A stretch of 64,000 nt of DNA, taken from positions 20,329,048-20,393,047 of the forward strand of contig OY821517.1 of the NCBI GenBank assembly GCA_963682025.1. The letters are read 5' to 3'. The position numbers were made by a program, and so were the translations under genes. Shown in pieces: positions 44,157 through 53,263 of the stretch; the first letter of the stretch is position 1; every line of letters starts with the position of its first letter. Below the pieces are notes generated by a model, which saw only the letters and a program-made list of their open reading frames with translations, was not told the DNA's origin and did no database searches. The stretch comes from Cordilura impudica (lineage: Eukaryota; Arthropoda; Insecta; Diptera; Scathophagidae).

Positions 44157-45296
44157 AAGGGTCCGCCAAATAACTTTTTACAATCCTTCCGGTTAATAAT
44201 GGAAAATAATTTCATTAAAATGGCTGCCTCGGCTGGCCATGCAGTAGCCTACACGATCGGTCCAATTTTTAAACACATTATCGATTGTGTGCAGCTGTAT
44301 TTCACCAATGGCTTCACGAATATTGTCCTTTAAAGCGTCAATTGTCTCTGGCTTGTTGGCGTAACACTTATCTTTGACGACAACGGTGTCAAATCTCAGC
44401 TCCGAGGTGGCCAAACGACATCAGCTCTGCGGCTGATAATGCGATCTTCAAAAACAGGGCGCAAAACATTGAGTGTAGTTTCGGCTGTGTGGCACGTAGC
44501 GCCGTCCTGTTGAAAAAAAATTTTGCCAATATCCTCCTCTTCAACATGGCCCGATAACGATCGCCATTGACTGTAACGGCCACTCCTTGCTCATTTTCGA
44601 AGAAAAATGGCCCAATTATGCCTCTGGACCAAAATCCGCACCAAACAGTGACTCGTTTTGGGTGTATCGGCTTTTCAATGCTTGTTTACATACCCGCCGA
44701 GATCAAAATGAGCTTCATCTGAAAAGATGATTTTTTTTTTGCAAAATCGGCATCTTCGCAGGCCCACTTAGTGAAGCGAAAACGCATTGGATGGTCAGTT
44801 GGCTTCAACTCCTGAACCAATTGGACTTTGTATGGCGTCATACCAAGGTCTTTATGCAAAATTCGTCTCAATGATGCCTCCGAAATGTTCAATTCTTGAG
44901 AACGACGGTGAATTGATGTTGATGGCGCTTCACGCACACTTTCTGCCACAGCAGCAATATTCTCGGGTGTACGCACTGTTTTTGGCTTTTCATGCTTTGG
45001 TTTATCGATGAGGATGCCAGTTTCTTTCACTTTTTTCACAAGATAACGAACATACGGAGCTGACGGTGCTTCTCTTCTTCCAAAATCCGTACGCAATTTT
45101 CGCACACATTCTGCAACATTACCATGATTTCCAAAGTAATGTCGCAATATTTCCCAGCGTTGTTCCAGCGTATACACAACCATATTCGTTCAGCGGAAGG
45201 ATAAAACTAATTATCTGTCAAATTAGACATGAGCTAAGTGCTACCATTCACGAAATAAGCACTAGTTGAAAAAAAAACGTTAGATGGCGGACCCTT
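44157..45296 (-). mobile_element. Nested Tc1/mariner-superfamily element
   Basis: TIRs AAGGGTCCGCCA (left) and TGGCGGACCCTT (right), each flanked by TA (44155-44156, 45297-45298). 1140 bp including the minus-strand transposase. The host is itself a mariner, so this is a later insertion. Confidence 0.9.
44193..45183 (-). pseudogene. Tc1/mariner-superfamily transposase, broken
   Basis: Starts MVVYTLEQRWEILRHYF at 45183 and reads through a helix-turn-helix N-terminus (APYVRYLVKKVKETG; SEASLRRILHKDLGMTPYKV) to DADFAKK. There a frame change at the T10 run 44731-44740 disrupts the first catalytic block, normally (I/F)FSDEAHF. Further on FFNRTALRATQPKL is the shifted QQDGATCH-TAE block. ADVVWPPRS is followed by TGA, then DLTP, so the third Asp is preceded by a stop in place of Cys. 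Seven or so residues (usually DYYLWG) are deleted before VKDKCYANKPETI. Ends HFNEIIFHY. Spacing of second and third Asp is about 36 residues. Non-functional, although recent enough to be read almost continuously. Confidence 0.9.
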
Positions 45297-45469
45297 TAGA
45301 TTCCTTCCTTATTGAATTATATAATATAACAATTTGGTATTAGAATATTTGTTTTAATATAAAATTTTAATATAAAAATTTTATAATTGAGTATATTTGT
45401 AATAATAAAGATTTTTACGGCTTGGTTTCTTAACCGTGAGCCGTTATGTAATTCAGTAATATCATTTGA

Positions 45470-46300
45470 AAGAACTCAATCTAGCCAATATTAAAGCAAA
45501 GCTAGATTATACTCTGAGAGAGTCCGTTACATCGCTTACGACTATAAATTATTGGCTGGCAGACTCTAAACGAGGCCATATGAACTGCCATGGCAAACAT
45601 TATAGTGGTCGACTAATTTAGGTGGCCATGCCAGAGACGGTTAAGAATAAAAACAAAATGTTATCGGATGATGATTAATGAAGGCTCGTGAGCTAGCTTC
45701 ACTGACAAGTATTTCAAAAAATACTTTACTTCATATATTGACCCAAAATATGGACACGAGAAGGTTGTCCGTAAGACCGGTGCCGCCTTTGCTCATAATA
45801 AAACAAACACAGCGTTGTGGAGTTGTTTCAATAGAGCATTTGGCCATGTTTTACTGCAATAAAACCAAGTTTTTGCGTCGATTCGTTACCATGGAGGAGG
45901 CACAGATCCACAACTTGCGACAAAGGAACAGTCAAAGCTGTGCACTGAAGTGCGAGAATCGTGGCAAAACAAGGCGAAGGCAGTTCAAAAAGGAAAAACA
46001 ATCAACGGCAAGTATTGCGATAACTTATTACAGCGTTTAAGTGATGCAATTAAATAATAAAGGCCGCATTTGGCGAAAAAGAAAGTGTTCTATCATCAAT
46101 GCATGACTTCACAAATCCACTATTGTAATGACCGAAATCAATTAATTAAAGTTTGAACTTGCTTCATCATGCACCTTAATCGCCAGATTTTCGATCGATG
46201 GCTATTTTAAAGAGCTAGTCAGTTCTTATAATATACAGGATATCGAAGCTATTGAATATCGCTTGAAAAACTATGTCGAACAAAAAGAAGATTAAGTTGA
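45470..46300 (+). pseudogene. mariner transposase pseudogene (DD34D type)
   Basis: WLADSKRGHMNCHG and SGRL are followed by an open part (45678-46040) with ISKNTLLHILTQNMDTRRLS, then KFLRRFVTMEEAQIH, where mariners have FLRRFVTMDETWIH with the first catalytic Asp (here Glu). Shifted frames then give DAIK-KRPHLAKKKVFYHQ (second Asp region, lost) and PDFRSMAI where family members have SPDLAPSDY. It closes with IEYRLKNYVEQKED. Catalytic residues are altered and frames broken; it belongs to the outer mariner. Confidence 0.82.
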
Positions 46301-46521
46301 GAAATAAAGAAATTGTTTCCTAAAATTTGTTGTGTTTTTTTTCAGGTCGGGTTGTTCTGGGACCATCCTGGTAATATTCATATAAAAAGTTAAATGTATA
46401 GTAGTACCATGATGTTCCATTTATATAAAATGTGATTCATATGATCCATACAAGCCATATTTTGTGCTGTTCCAGCACCAAGTTATCATCCAACGAATTT
46501 TATAAAGCTTATCCATCGACG

Positions 46522-48243
46522 CACAGTGGGGCCTTTTGACTTTTTACGTTGCAAAAATCAAACTAATAAAGATATTTTAAAAATTAGGAACGATTTTGAA
46601 AGACGGCTTCTTTACCCTTAAAATGAGTGCTGGTGAAGTGTGCTAGGTCCAACATATCCTATCACTATATGTTATCATTATTGTGATGAAATTTGAATCA
46701 TAAGGGTTTATAAGGGCAGTGACGAGATCTCGTAAAAATTTTCTTCAAAATTTTGGTAACATGCCACAAAAGATGCCAAATTTGCTAATTTCTGTATTTT
46801 ATTTAAAAAAATTTACAAAAGTCTAGAAAAAAAAATACCACTCTAATATAAAATGTTAAACTAATATTAAATTTTTTACAAATATTACAAATACACATTT
46901 TTTAAATATTTTTAATATTAATATGTTAATGCTATAGATATTAAGTTATTTGGTATATTTTTTTTTAAACTAGTGTAATTTATTTATTAGTTAGTTCTCT
47001 TTAAAATAGTCATTAACATTGGGAGCGATATCTAATAGACTTAACATATTGGAGCTATAATTATGTTTTTCCAAACCCTTTCGACATCTTACATGTCTTC
47101 GTGATGAAATTAGTGGGTCTGAAGAGGCCGCCAACATATTGAAAGGTCCTCATTCTGTCTAATGCGTGAAGTCTTGCAATTATTCGTGTCTCTAAATTTC
47201 TGTAGTCTTTTTTTTGCATTCCTGGGCTTCTTCTGACAACTCTCCAATTGGTAAGCATTGATATTCAATTAAATTTTTACCATGAGACAAAATCTTATGT
47301 ACCGTAGGAGTAAGTTTCTTCTCAGGGTACTTTTGAGCCAAAAGTTGGGCAGTTTTTGATGCATAATCATCAAACTTTGGTCCATTTACCATTTCTCTGG
47401 AGTTTATAACATTTAGGATAACGGCCAATTATGCTGAATTCAGTAACCGCTAAAAATAGTGCAGTAACCGCTAAAAATTATGCAGTGCATAAGTGCAAAT
47501 TTTTTATTATGTAACTTCATTTTTTGATCTGACATCAGCTCAAAAGTTTCTAATTTACATTGTAAATTTTTTTTTTTTTTTTTTTAGTTTTGAAAATATG
47601 AAAAAAAAAATAAATAAAATTTCTGTTTTCAAGCACCAAAAAACCTTTAAAATCAGCTATATAACTTTAAAATCGATTAATTTTTCACAGAGTCATGGCA
47701 AAACACGTCTACCTATCTATCCAGTGAATGTCGAGATGTTTTTACAACTTTATGGAGGTTGCATGAAGACTGGCAAGTTATGCAGCCCAGTCCACTTTAA
47801 CTAGTTTGAGTACAGTATTAGTGAACTACTTTAGGTAATATATAAGTAAACATATTTAAATACTTTTAGTTCTATTCTATTAAATTTGAAAAAACTACCA
47901 AAATATAGTATATTTGAAAAACTGAGACTGTAGAAAAAGTTTTGGGTCGTTTACGTTTTCTACAGTCTGTTTTATCATTTTTATTTTTTTTTATAGAAAA
48001 CAAAAATACCTTTCAAACGACAGCAAACGCACTATAATCGGTTAATTAGTTTGACAACAATTTGATTTGAAAGAGAATAAAAGCTAAAAAAAAATTCTAA
48101 CTATGCGGAGCTCTATCATATCATCCGAATTTAAAATCGTTTATTAATTCTTTATCTGTGAGAAATCCTCTATCCTACACATTCAATGATTTTCTATAAT
48201 TTTTTTATTTTTGCCGCGCTCATTGGGGAATGGCGCCACTGTG
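46522..48243 (-). mobile_element. Transib DNA transposon with RSS-like ends
   Basis: Flanked by identical 5-bp GC-rich TSDs CGACG (46517-46521, 48244-48248), fitting the Transib CGNCG preference. Both ends begin CACAGTGG(G/C)GCC, whose first seven bases equal the consensus heptamer of RAG recombination signals. At each end the heptamer is followed by exactly 22 nt and then GCAAAAAT(C/A) (46551-46559; complement at 48206-48214), similar to the RSS nonamer ACAAAAACC. 1722 bp, with only the C-terminal part of a transposase, so internally deleted. Confidence 0.85.
47061..47428 (-). pseudogene. Transib (RAG1-like) transposase C-terminal part
   Basis: Minus strand, 47428 to 47061: FDDYASKTAQLLAQKYP, LTPTVHKILSHGKNLIEYQ, LPIGELSEEAQECKKK, then after one frame change at the A8 run (47208-47215) DYRNLETRIIARLHALD. 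TVH-x4-H gives two histidines five residues apart, as the RAG1 zinc ligands H937/H942, and ELSEE follows about 17-18 residues later, close to where RAG1 has catalytic E962. The D-bearing and CxxC parts are missing here; a similar part from another copy is at 38.4-38.8 kb. In an intact element it would cut and join the CACAGTG ends. Confidence 0.72.
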
Positions 48244-48288
48244 CGACGTAAGTATGGACGTATATGGAGCTTCGGCAGTTCATTTTAA

Positions 48289-50635
48289 CCCATTAGTGCA
48301 TAAGGTCCCTTTAAAGGGACGGTCAGCTTTTGCTCTCTTACTCTCCCACTTTGCAATACAGATCTCATGTAAGTTGATGGTATAGTTGTTGACATTACAC
48401 CAAACCAGTTTGTGATTGATTGCAGTGCAGTAAACTTTAAATTGTGTGATTTTTTTTTGCGAAATATGGAAAAACAACTAAAAAAAAATATCAGAACACG
48501 TGGGAGGTAAGTAAATGTGAATAACAAATAAATACAGATGAAATTATTTAACAATTTTAAATGCAATTATCTTAAATTTATTGTAATAAACAAATTTAAG
48601 TTGTTGTGAGTGATAAAAATATTGTAATTTGTGAATAATACCGTTATTTGTCCAACGTCCCTTATAAGGGACGCTATGCAGACAGGACAGTTAACAATAA
48701 TATTTTATTACAACAATAATATTTTATTACAGACTAACAGTAGCTGAAATACTGGAAGAGATCGAAGCTTTTGATGATCAGTTGCAAGAACTTGACATTT
48801 TTGCAATCCCACCATTGGAGGAAAATGAGACCGACCAGGATTCGGACGGTAGTGATGACGAACACGAGGCGAACTTGGATCATCTCGGCCCGAAATTATT
48901 AACTGCGGAAGGCGAGATCCAAGACGAATTCGATGACTGGAGTGACAGTGACGATGAGCCACTGGCTAAATACAGAAAAACCGTCAGTTCGAGTGTGCGT
49001 GCGGGAAATGCCTTGCGTTGGCGAAAAGTGGACCCGGTGTACGACATTCAAACGGAATGCGAAACAATACCGCCGAGTGCCGAAGCTCAAGCCGCCAGTT
49101 CGCCTACTGATTTCTTTGAGCTATTTTTTTCTGGCGGCATTATAAATTTTTGTGTTGAGCTGACAAATTTATATGCTCTTCAGAAAAATGTTGACCTGAG
49201 AATGAGTATCGACGAGGCGAGAGTTTTTATTGGCGGTATTTTGATGTCGGGGTACGCAAAATACCCCAACAAACGTTTGTATTGGTCGGAGAAATCTTAT
49301 TCGCCAAGATTGCTAGCGAACAGCATGAGGCTGAATCGATTTGAAAATATTCTAAATAATTTCCATCTGAATGACAACACGCAAGCCCAGGGTACCGATC
49401 GGCTTTACGAAATTAGGCCACTAATTACTCACCTGAACGAGGCGTTTCTAAAGCATCTCTCCATTGATGAGAGCATGATACCGTATTATGGTAGGCACTA
49501 TGCTAAACAGTATATCCGTGGTAAGCCCATTCGATTTGGATTCAAAAACTGGGCTCTGAATTCCAGCGACGGATATATGCTTCAGTTCGATGTGTATATG
49601 GGCAAAAAATGCAGCGTCCCACAAGGATATGGTGTAGGAGGTGACAAAGTGTACCACACCATAAGGGATTCAAGGTAATAAATGAAATGTTCGTCATATG
49701 ATATTACAATAATAATATAATTTACATTATAGCTTTTCATCGACAACTATTTTACGTCCGTGAAACTGTTGCGCAATTTGGCCAGTATGGGGATTTGTAC
49801 ATCTGGTACAATTAGAGACGGTCGCATAGAGAAGTGTCCTCTTCGTCCAATAGCCGCCATGAAAAAGGAGCAGCGAGGATCCAGCGATTTTCGTTTTACT
49901 GACGATGGCAAGATTCTCGTTGTAAGATGGAAAGATAATAATGTGGTGACCATTGGCTCCAACTTTGATACCAACGATATCGGGACGTGCAAGCGCTACG
50001 CGAGAGGGCAAGGTGCGATACAGATACCACAGCCGAAACTTCTTCAGCGCTATAAGCAAGGCATGGGAGGCGTTGATAAAATGGACCAGATGGTGGCTGT
50101 GTACCGGTCTAGAATTAGACATCGTAAGTGGTGGTGGCCCATATTTGCATATTTGTTGGACGCATCGATCGTAAACGCATGGATCCTTATGCGGAAAGTT
50201 CATCCGAACGACCCAAACTGTGGCACTCTGCTAATTTTTCGCAGGTACATAGCCATTTCGTATCTTGAGAGATACGGAATGCCGTCCTCAAGCGGATCGA
50301 GTAGAACCAGCATCAACCCTGATGCGCGCTACGATGGAAAAAACCATATGATTGAGTACTCGAAGACGGATAAGAGATGTGCCTATTGCGAAAAGAAGTC
50401 TAACTTTTTATGTACTAAGTGCGAGAAAGGGCTTCATCCGAAAGAATGCTTCAAGCAATATCACACTTCAAATGCCCATACTGCATAGTGTCCCTTATAA
50501 GGGACGGTCCCCAAAACCCCCAAAACACATTTTTTTTAATAAATCGAATTAAAACTACTTTATTAGACTTATTTCAATGCATAATGATTAAAAAAAAGGT
50601 AAGTATAGCGCCAGGGAACTTCATGCATTAATGGG
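48289..50635 (+). mobile_element. piggyBac-family element, nearly complete
   Basis: TTAA on both sides (48285-48288, 50636-50639) with TIRs CCCATTAGTGCATAAGG / CTTCATGCATTAATGGG. 2347 bp containing a transposase in exons. Palindrome GTCCCTTTAAAGGGAC lies just inside the left end (48305-48320); GTCCCTTATAAGGGAC occurs at 48657-48672 in intron 1 and at 50490-50505 just after the stop. It is the most complete DNA transposon here. Confidence 0.93.
48466..50488 (+). CDS. piggyBac transposase, three exons, one phase break
   Basis: Exon 1 (48466-48506) begins ATG after CGAAAT and ends AG|GTAAGT. Intron 1 (48507-48732) ends ATTACAG. Exon 2 (48733-49674) joins in frame: TRGR-LTVAEILEEIEAF, then an acidic stretch, DFFELFF, FIGGILMSGYAKYP, HLSIDESMIPYYGRH (first Asp) and GYGVGGDKV. 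A 58-bp intron-like gap (GTAATA...TTATAG) leads to exon 3 (49733-50488): LFIDNYFTS (second Asp), WKDNNVVTIGSNF, MGGVDKMDQM (third Asp) and a Cys-rich end CAYCEKKS-FLCTKCEKG. The second joint as written is out of phase by one base, so either the gene is frameshifted there or the splice differs. DDD motifs and the C-terminal cysteine domain are those of piggyBac transposases, which excise precisely at TTAA. The total is roughly 570 residues, a normal size. Confidence 0.82.
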
Positions 50636-50711
50636 TTAAGTACTACTCGTGAGTTAAAGAAAAAAAAAATTTTTTTTTGATTTATTTCATAAATGAAATA
50701 TACTAAAGCAT

Positions 50712-52031
50712 TTGATATCTCCGACATACAATATAAAAAATTCTATGGAATTAGAAGATAGAACAAAAGACCTTATCCTGGATAAAGACGACATTATTGT
50801 ATCATTTGATGTAGTATCACTATTTACCAACATATCGACACATCTAGCCATAAAAAATATTCTTCATAAGTGGGAAACACTAAAAGACGTTACCACAATA
50901 TCAAAACAACAATTTTTAAAAATACTTCAGTTTTGCTTAGTCGATAACAACTATTTTACTTACGACAAAAAGTTTTTCCATCAAACATATGGTATGCCAA
51001 TGGGTAACCCTTTATCCCCTACTATTGCAGATATAATACTAGACAATCTCTTGGACGAAGTTATATCTGAATTAAAAACAAAAAATTTAAAAATTAAGTT
51101 CATATCTAAATATGTCGATGATCTTTTCGCTGTAATCAATAAGAAGGACGAAGCAACGATAATGAATACATTGAACTCATATCATAATAAACTCAAATTT
51201 ACAATAGAACGAGAACACAACAATGAAATTCCTTACTTGGATATAAAAATAATTAAGGACAATGAAAAGCTAATTACTAATTGGTACACGAAGACGACAG
51301 CATCAGGACGAATGATAAATTACCACTCTACACAACCATGGAAAATAAAACTTAATACAGCAAACAATTTAATCCAAAAAGTAATACAAATTAGCGATCA
51401 ACGATATAAAGGTAACAATATCAATAAAATAAAGGAAATTTTATTAAAAAATAATTATCCAATATACATTATTAAAAATCTTTTCAATAATATATTCAAC
51501 AAAAAGCAGCAAAATAAGAAACAAAAACCAATAGAAACTAATTTTTACAGTGTACCATACATACCAAAATTAACGGAGAGCAAAAATCTCAATAGAATAA
51601 TAAATGACAAGAGTGTAACAATAGCACACAGATCAAATGAAACACTTAGATCCCTTTTTACACACAAAAAAATAAAACCAGATGTATTAAAAATTGACAA
51701 CGTAGTTTACGAGATAAAATGCGATGGTAATGAAAGGGAGGTGTGTAATAAAGTCTACATAGGAACAACAAAAAGAATGTTAGGAGTAAGAATTGCGGAA
51801 CATCAAGCAGACATAAAAAAACACAAGGAATCGACAGCATTATCTCAACATGCAAAAGAGAGCGGACATAACGTCGATTTAAAAGGAGTTAAGATTTTAG
51901 ATAAAGAGAGAAATGAAAACAAAAGATACACATTGGAAAGTTTAAGAATACAACAAAAAATACACAAAACATTAAACAACAAAGAAGACAAGGATAACAC
52001 TAAGCTGCAATATTCAATTGCAATTACTTAA
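50712..52031 (+). CDS. Penelope-like reverse transcriptase with GIY-YIG endonuclease (N-terminally truncated)
   Basis: 439 codons without a stop. RT blocks: DDIIVSFDVVSLFTNI (first Asp), QTYGMPMGNPLSPTIADIIL, KFISKYVDDLFAVI with YVDD at 51111-51122, and IPYLDIKII. After a Lys/Asn-rich linker comes the endonuclease: YEIKC...VCNKVYIGTTKRML-VRIAEHQADIK, ALSQHAKESGH. This shows GIY-YIG with its catalytic Arg, and the Cys/His pattern typical of Penelope elements. It joins RT and endonuclease for target-primed insertion. The annotated first codon is arbitrary because the true N-terminus is missing. No stop or frameshift in 1.3 kb suggests recent arrival. Confidence 0.92.
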   Translation: MISPTYNIKNSMELEDRTKDLILDKDDIIVSFDVVSLFTNISTHLAIKNILHKWETLKDVTTISKQQFLKILQFCLVDNNYFTYDKKFFHQTYGMPMGNPLSPTIADIILDNLLDEVISELKTKNLKIKFISKYVDDLFAVINKKDEATIMNTLNSYHNKLKFTIEREHNNEIPYLDIKIIKDNEKLITNWYTKTTASGRMINYHSTQPWKIKLNTANNLIQKVIQISDQRYKGNNINKIKEILLKNNYPIYIIKNLFNNIFNKKQQNKKQKPIETNFYSVPYIPKLTESKNLNRIINDKSVTIAHRSNETLRSLFTHKKIKPDVLKIDNVVYEIKCDGNEREVCNKVYIGTTKRMLGVRIAEHQADIKKHKESTALSQHAKESGHNVDLKGVKILDKERNENKRYTLESLRIQQKIHKTLNNKEDKDNTKLQYSIAIT

Positions 52032-52309
52032 ATCTTAGTTCTGTGATATTAGTCGTTAAGTTTAAAACTGTGATTTTTTTTTTTATATTTATTTTGATTA
52101 TTTATTTTTATTAATTTATTTAATTTTATTAAAATTGTGTCGTGATGTCCAGTTTTTTATCTTTAAATTTATTAAATAATAATAACCTGACAATGTAAGT
52201 TTGGATTAATCATAAGTTAAACTATTGTGACTAATATAACATTATGTTGATATATTGTTTTATTTTTAATTTTTTGTCGCCAGAAATTAATAATAAAAAA
52301 ATTTTTATA

Positions 52310-52352
52310 CACTCCTGATGAAGTTGAAAAACCGTCAACGAAACGTAGAGTG
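52310..52352 (+). ncRNA. Hammerhead-ribozyme-like motif in the Penelope 3' region
   Basis: Helix I strands CACTC (52310-52314) and GAGTG (52348-52352); core CTGATGA (52315-52321); helix II GTTGA-loop-TCAAC with one bulged A before it; core GAAA (52340-52343); then CGTA, leaving room only for a minimal helix III. Penelope-like elements are known to carry minimal hammerheads, which supports the reading. The bulge and tiny helix III make activity uncertain. Confidence 0.5.
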
Positions 52353-52385
52353 GAGATGAAATAAATTTTGTTTTAATTTATTTTA

Positions 52386-52896
52386 TTTAAAACTTATAAG
52401 CTGACCATCATAGCCCAAAAGAAGTAACATGAAAATATTTGGAGTTGACTAGGAAATATAGATTAATTTATGTTGACACTTTGGGAAGTAGTTGAACACC
52501 ACCACTTAAGAGATAGACTACACATACTGCTACTTTGGCGCAATGCAAAAGTGATGCTATTAGAAAGGCTTCACTTTTTTTTATTGTCTATCCAACGTTA
52601 CAGGAAATCTTCACATAGTGTTGCTTTGGAAGCAATGCAAACGTGATTTTTGTAGAATGACTGCACTTTTTTTGCTGATTCATCTTTTTATCACATATGT
52701 ACGTATCCTAAGCATTTCACTTCTTTGCATGGTCCTACGAAAAACCAATACTGATTTGTAGCCTAGAAGCCATTTATGAATCATATCCGATATAGATCGC
52801 TTAGCAATATTTTGTGAGTGACACTAAATCTTTTAAGTTAGAAAAACCCCTCCCATTTTTTTTTTTTTTTTTTTTTTTGATTTTTTAATATCAACA
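52386..52896. repeat. Intervening DNA with an internal direct repeat
   Basis: GCAATGCAAAAGTGATG...CTTCACTTTTTTT (52540-52580) recurs as GCAATGCAAACGTGATT...TGCACTTTTTTTGC (52632-52676). No gene. Ends in a poly(T) run. Confidence 0.45.
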
Positions 52897-53263
52897 TCTA
52901 TAATATTAATAGGCTAGGCGATTTCTTGTGACCAATGTTTTGTTCTACCGTTTTATCCCGATTTTGACCAGACGTATATTATTTGAAAGGTATTTATTTT
53001 TAGCCGTTTTGCAGATGTACAGATTTCTAAATTTTTTCCTCTATTATGCGAAAATTGCATTTAAAGTTGCTACTAACACATATGTAAAATTACACAAACG
53101 CTATGTGTGTTTTATTAAATTTGTCAATGTGTTTGTTAATGAGTTTGTTATCTTCATTCTCAATAATAATAAACCATAAAAGTGTTGGTTTGTGAATTGG
53201 CTCAGTTGAAAAGTAAAGCTGCCTAGAAATTGCACTCGAATTTCGAGCGCTGATATCTACCAG
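52897..53263 (+). mobile_element. Helitron family 1, copy 6
   Basis: TCTATAATATTAATAGGCTA after A; hairpin CTCGAATTTCGAG; 3' end altered to CCAG before T. Confidence 0.84.

Larger units (their letters stand above)
43964..46371 (+). mobile_element. mariner element, interrupted by a second Tc1/mariner-type element
   Basis: Ends: left GGTCCCAGAACAAC..CGACCTGA, right TCAGGTCG..GTTGTTCTGGGACC, extended to CGAAGG / CCTGG and flanked by TA (43962-43963, 46372-46373). The transposase pseudogene lies at 45470-46300. Removing the nested element (44157-45296 plus one TA) leaves about 1.27 kb, the usual mariner size. Confidence 0.85.
50705..52380 (+). mobile_element. Penelope-like retroelement, 5'-truncated
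   Basis: Contains an intact RT-GIY-YIG frame and ~350 bp of 3' sequence with a hammerhead-like motif, ending in an A/T-rich tail near 52385. The 5' end is lost: coding begins mid-protein at SPTYN about 70 bp after the piggyBac right end. No TSD identified. Confidence 0.8.
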
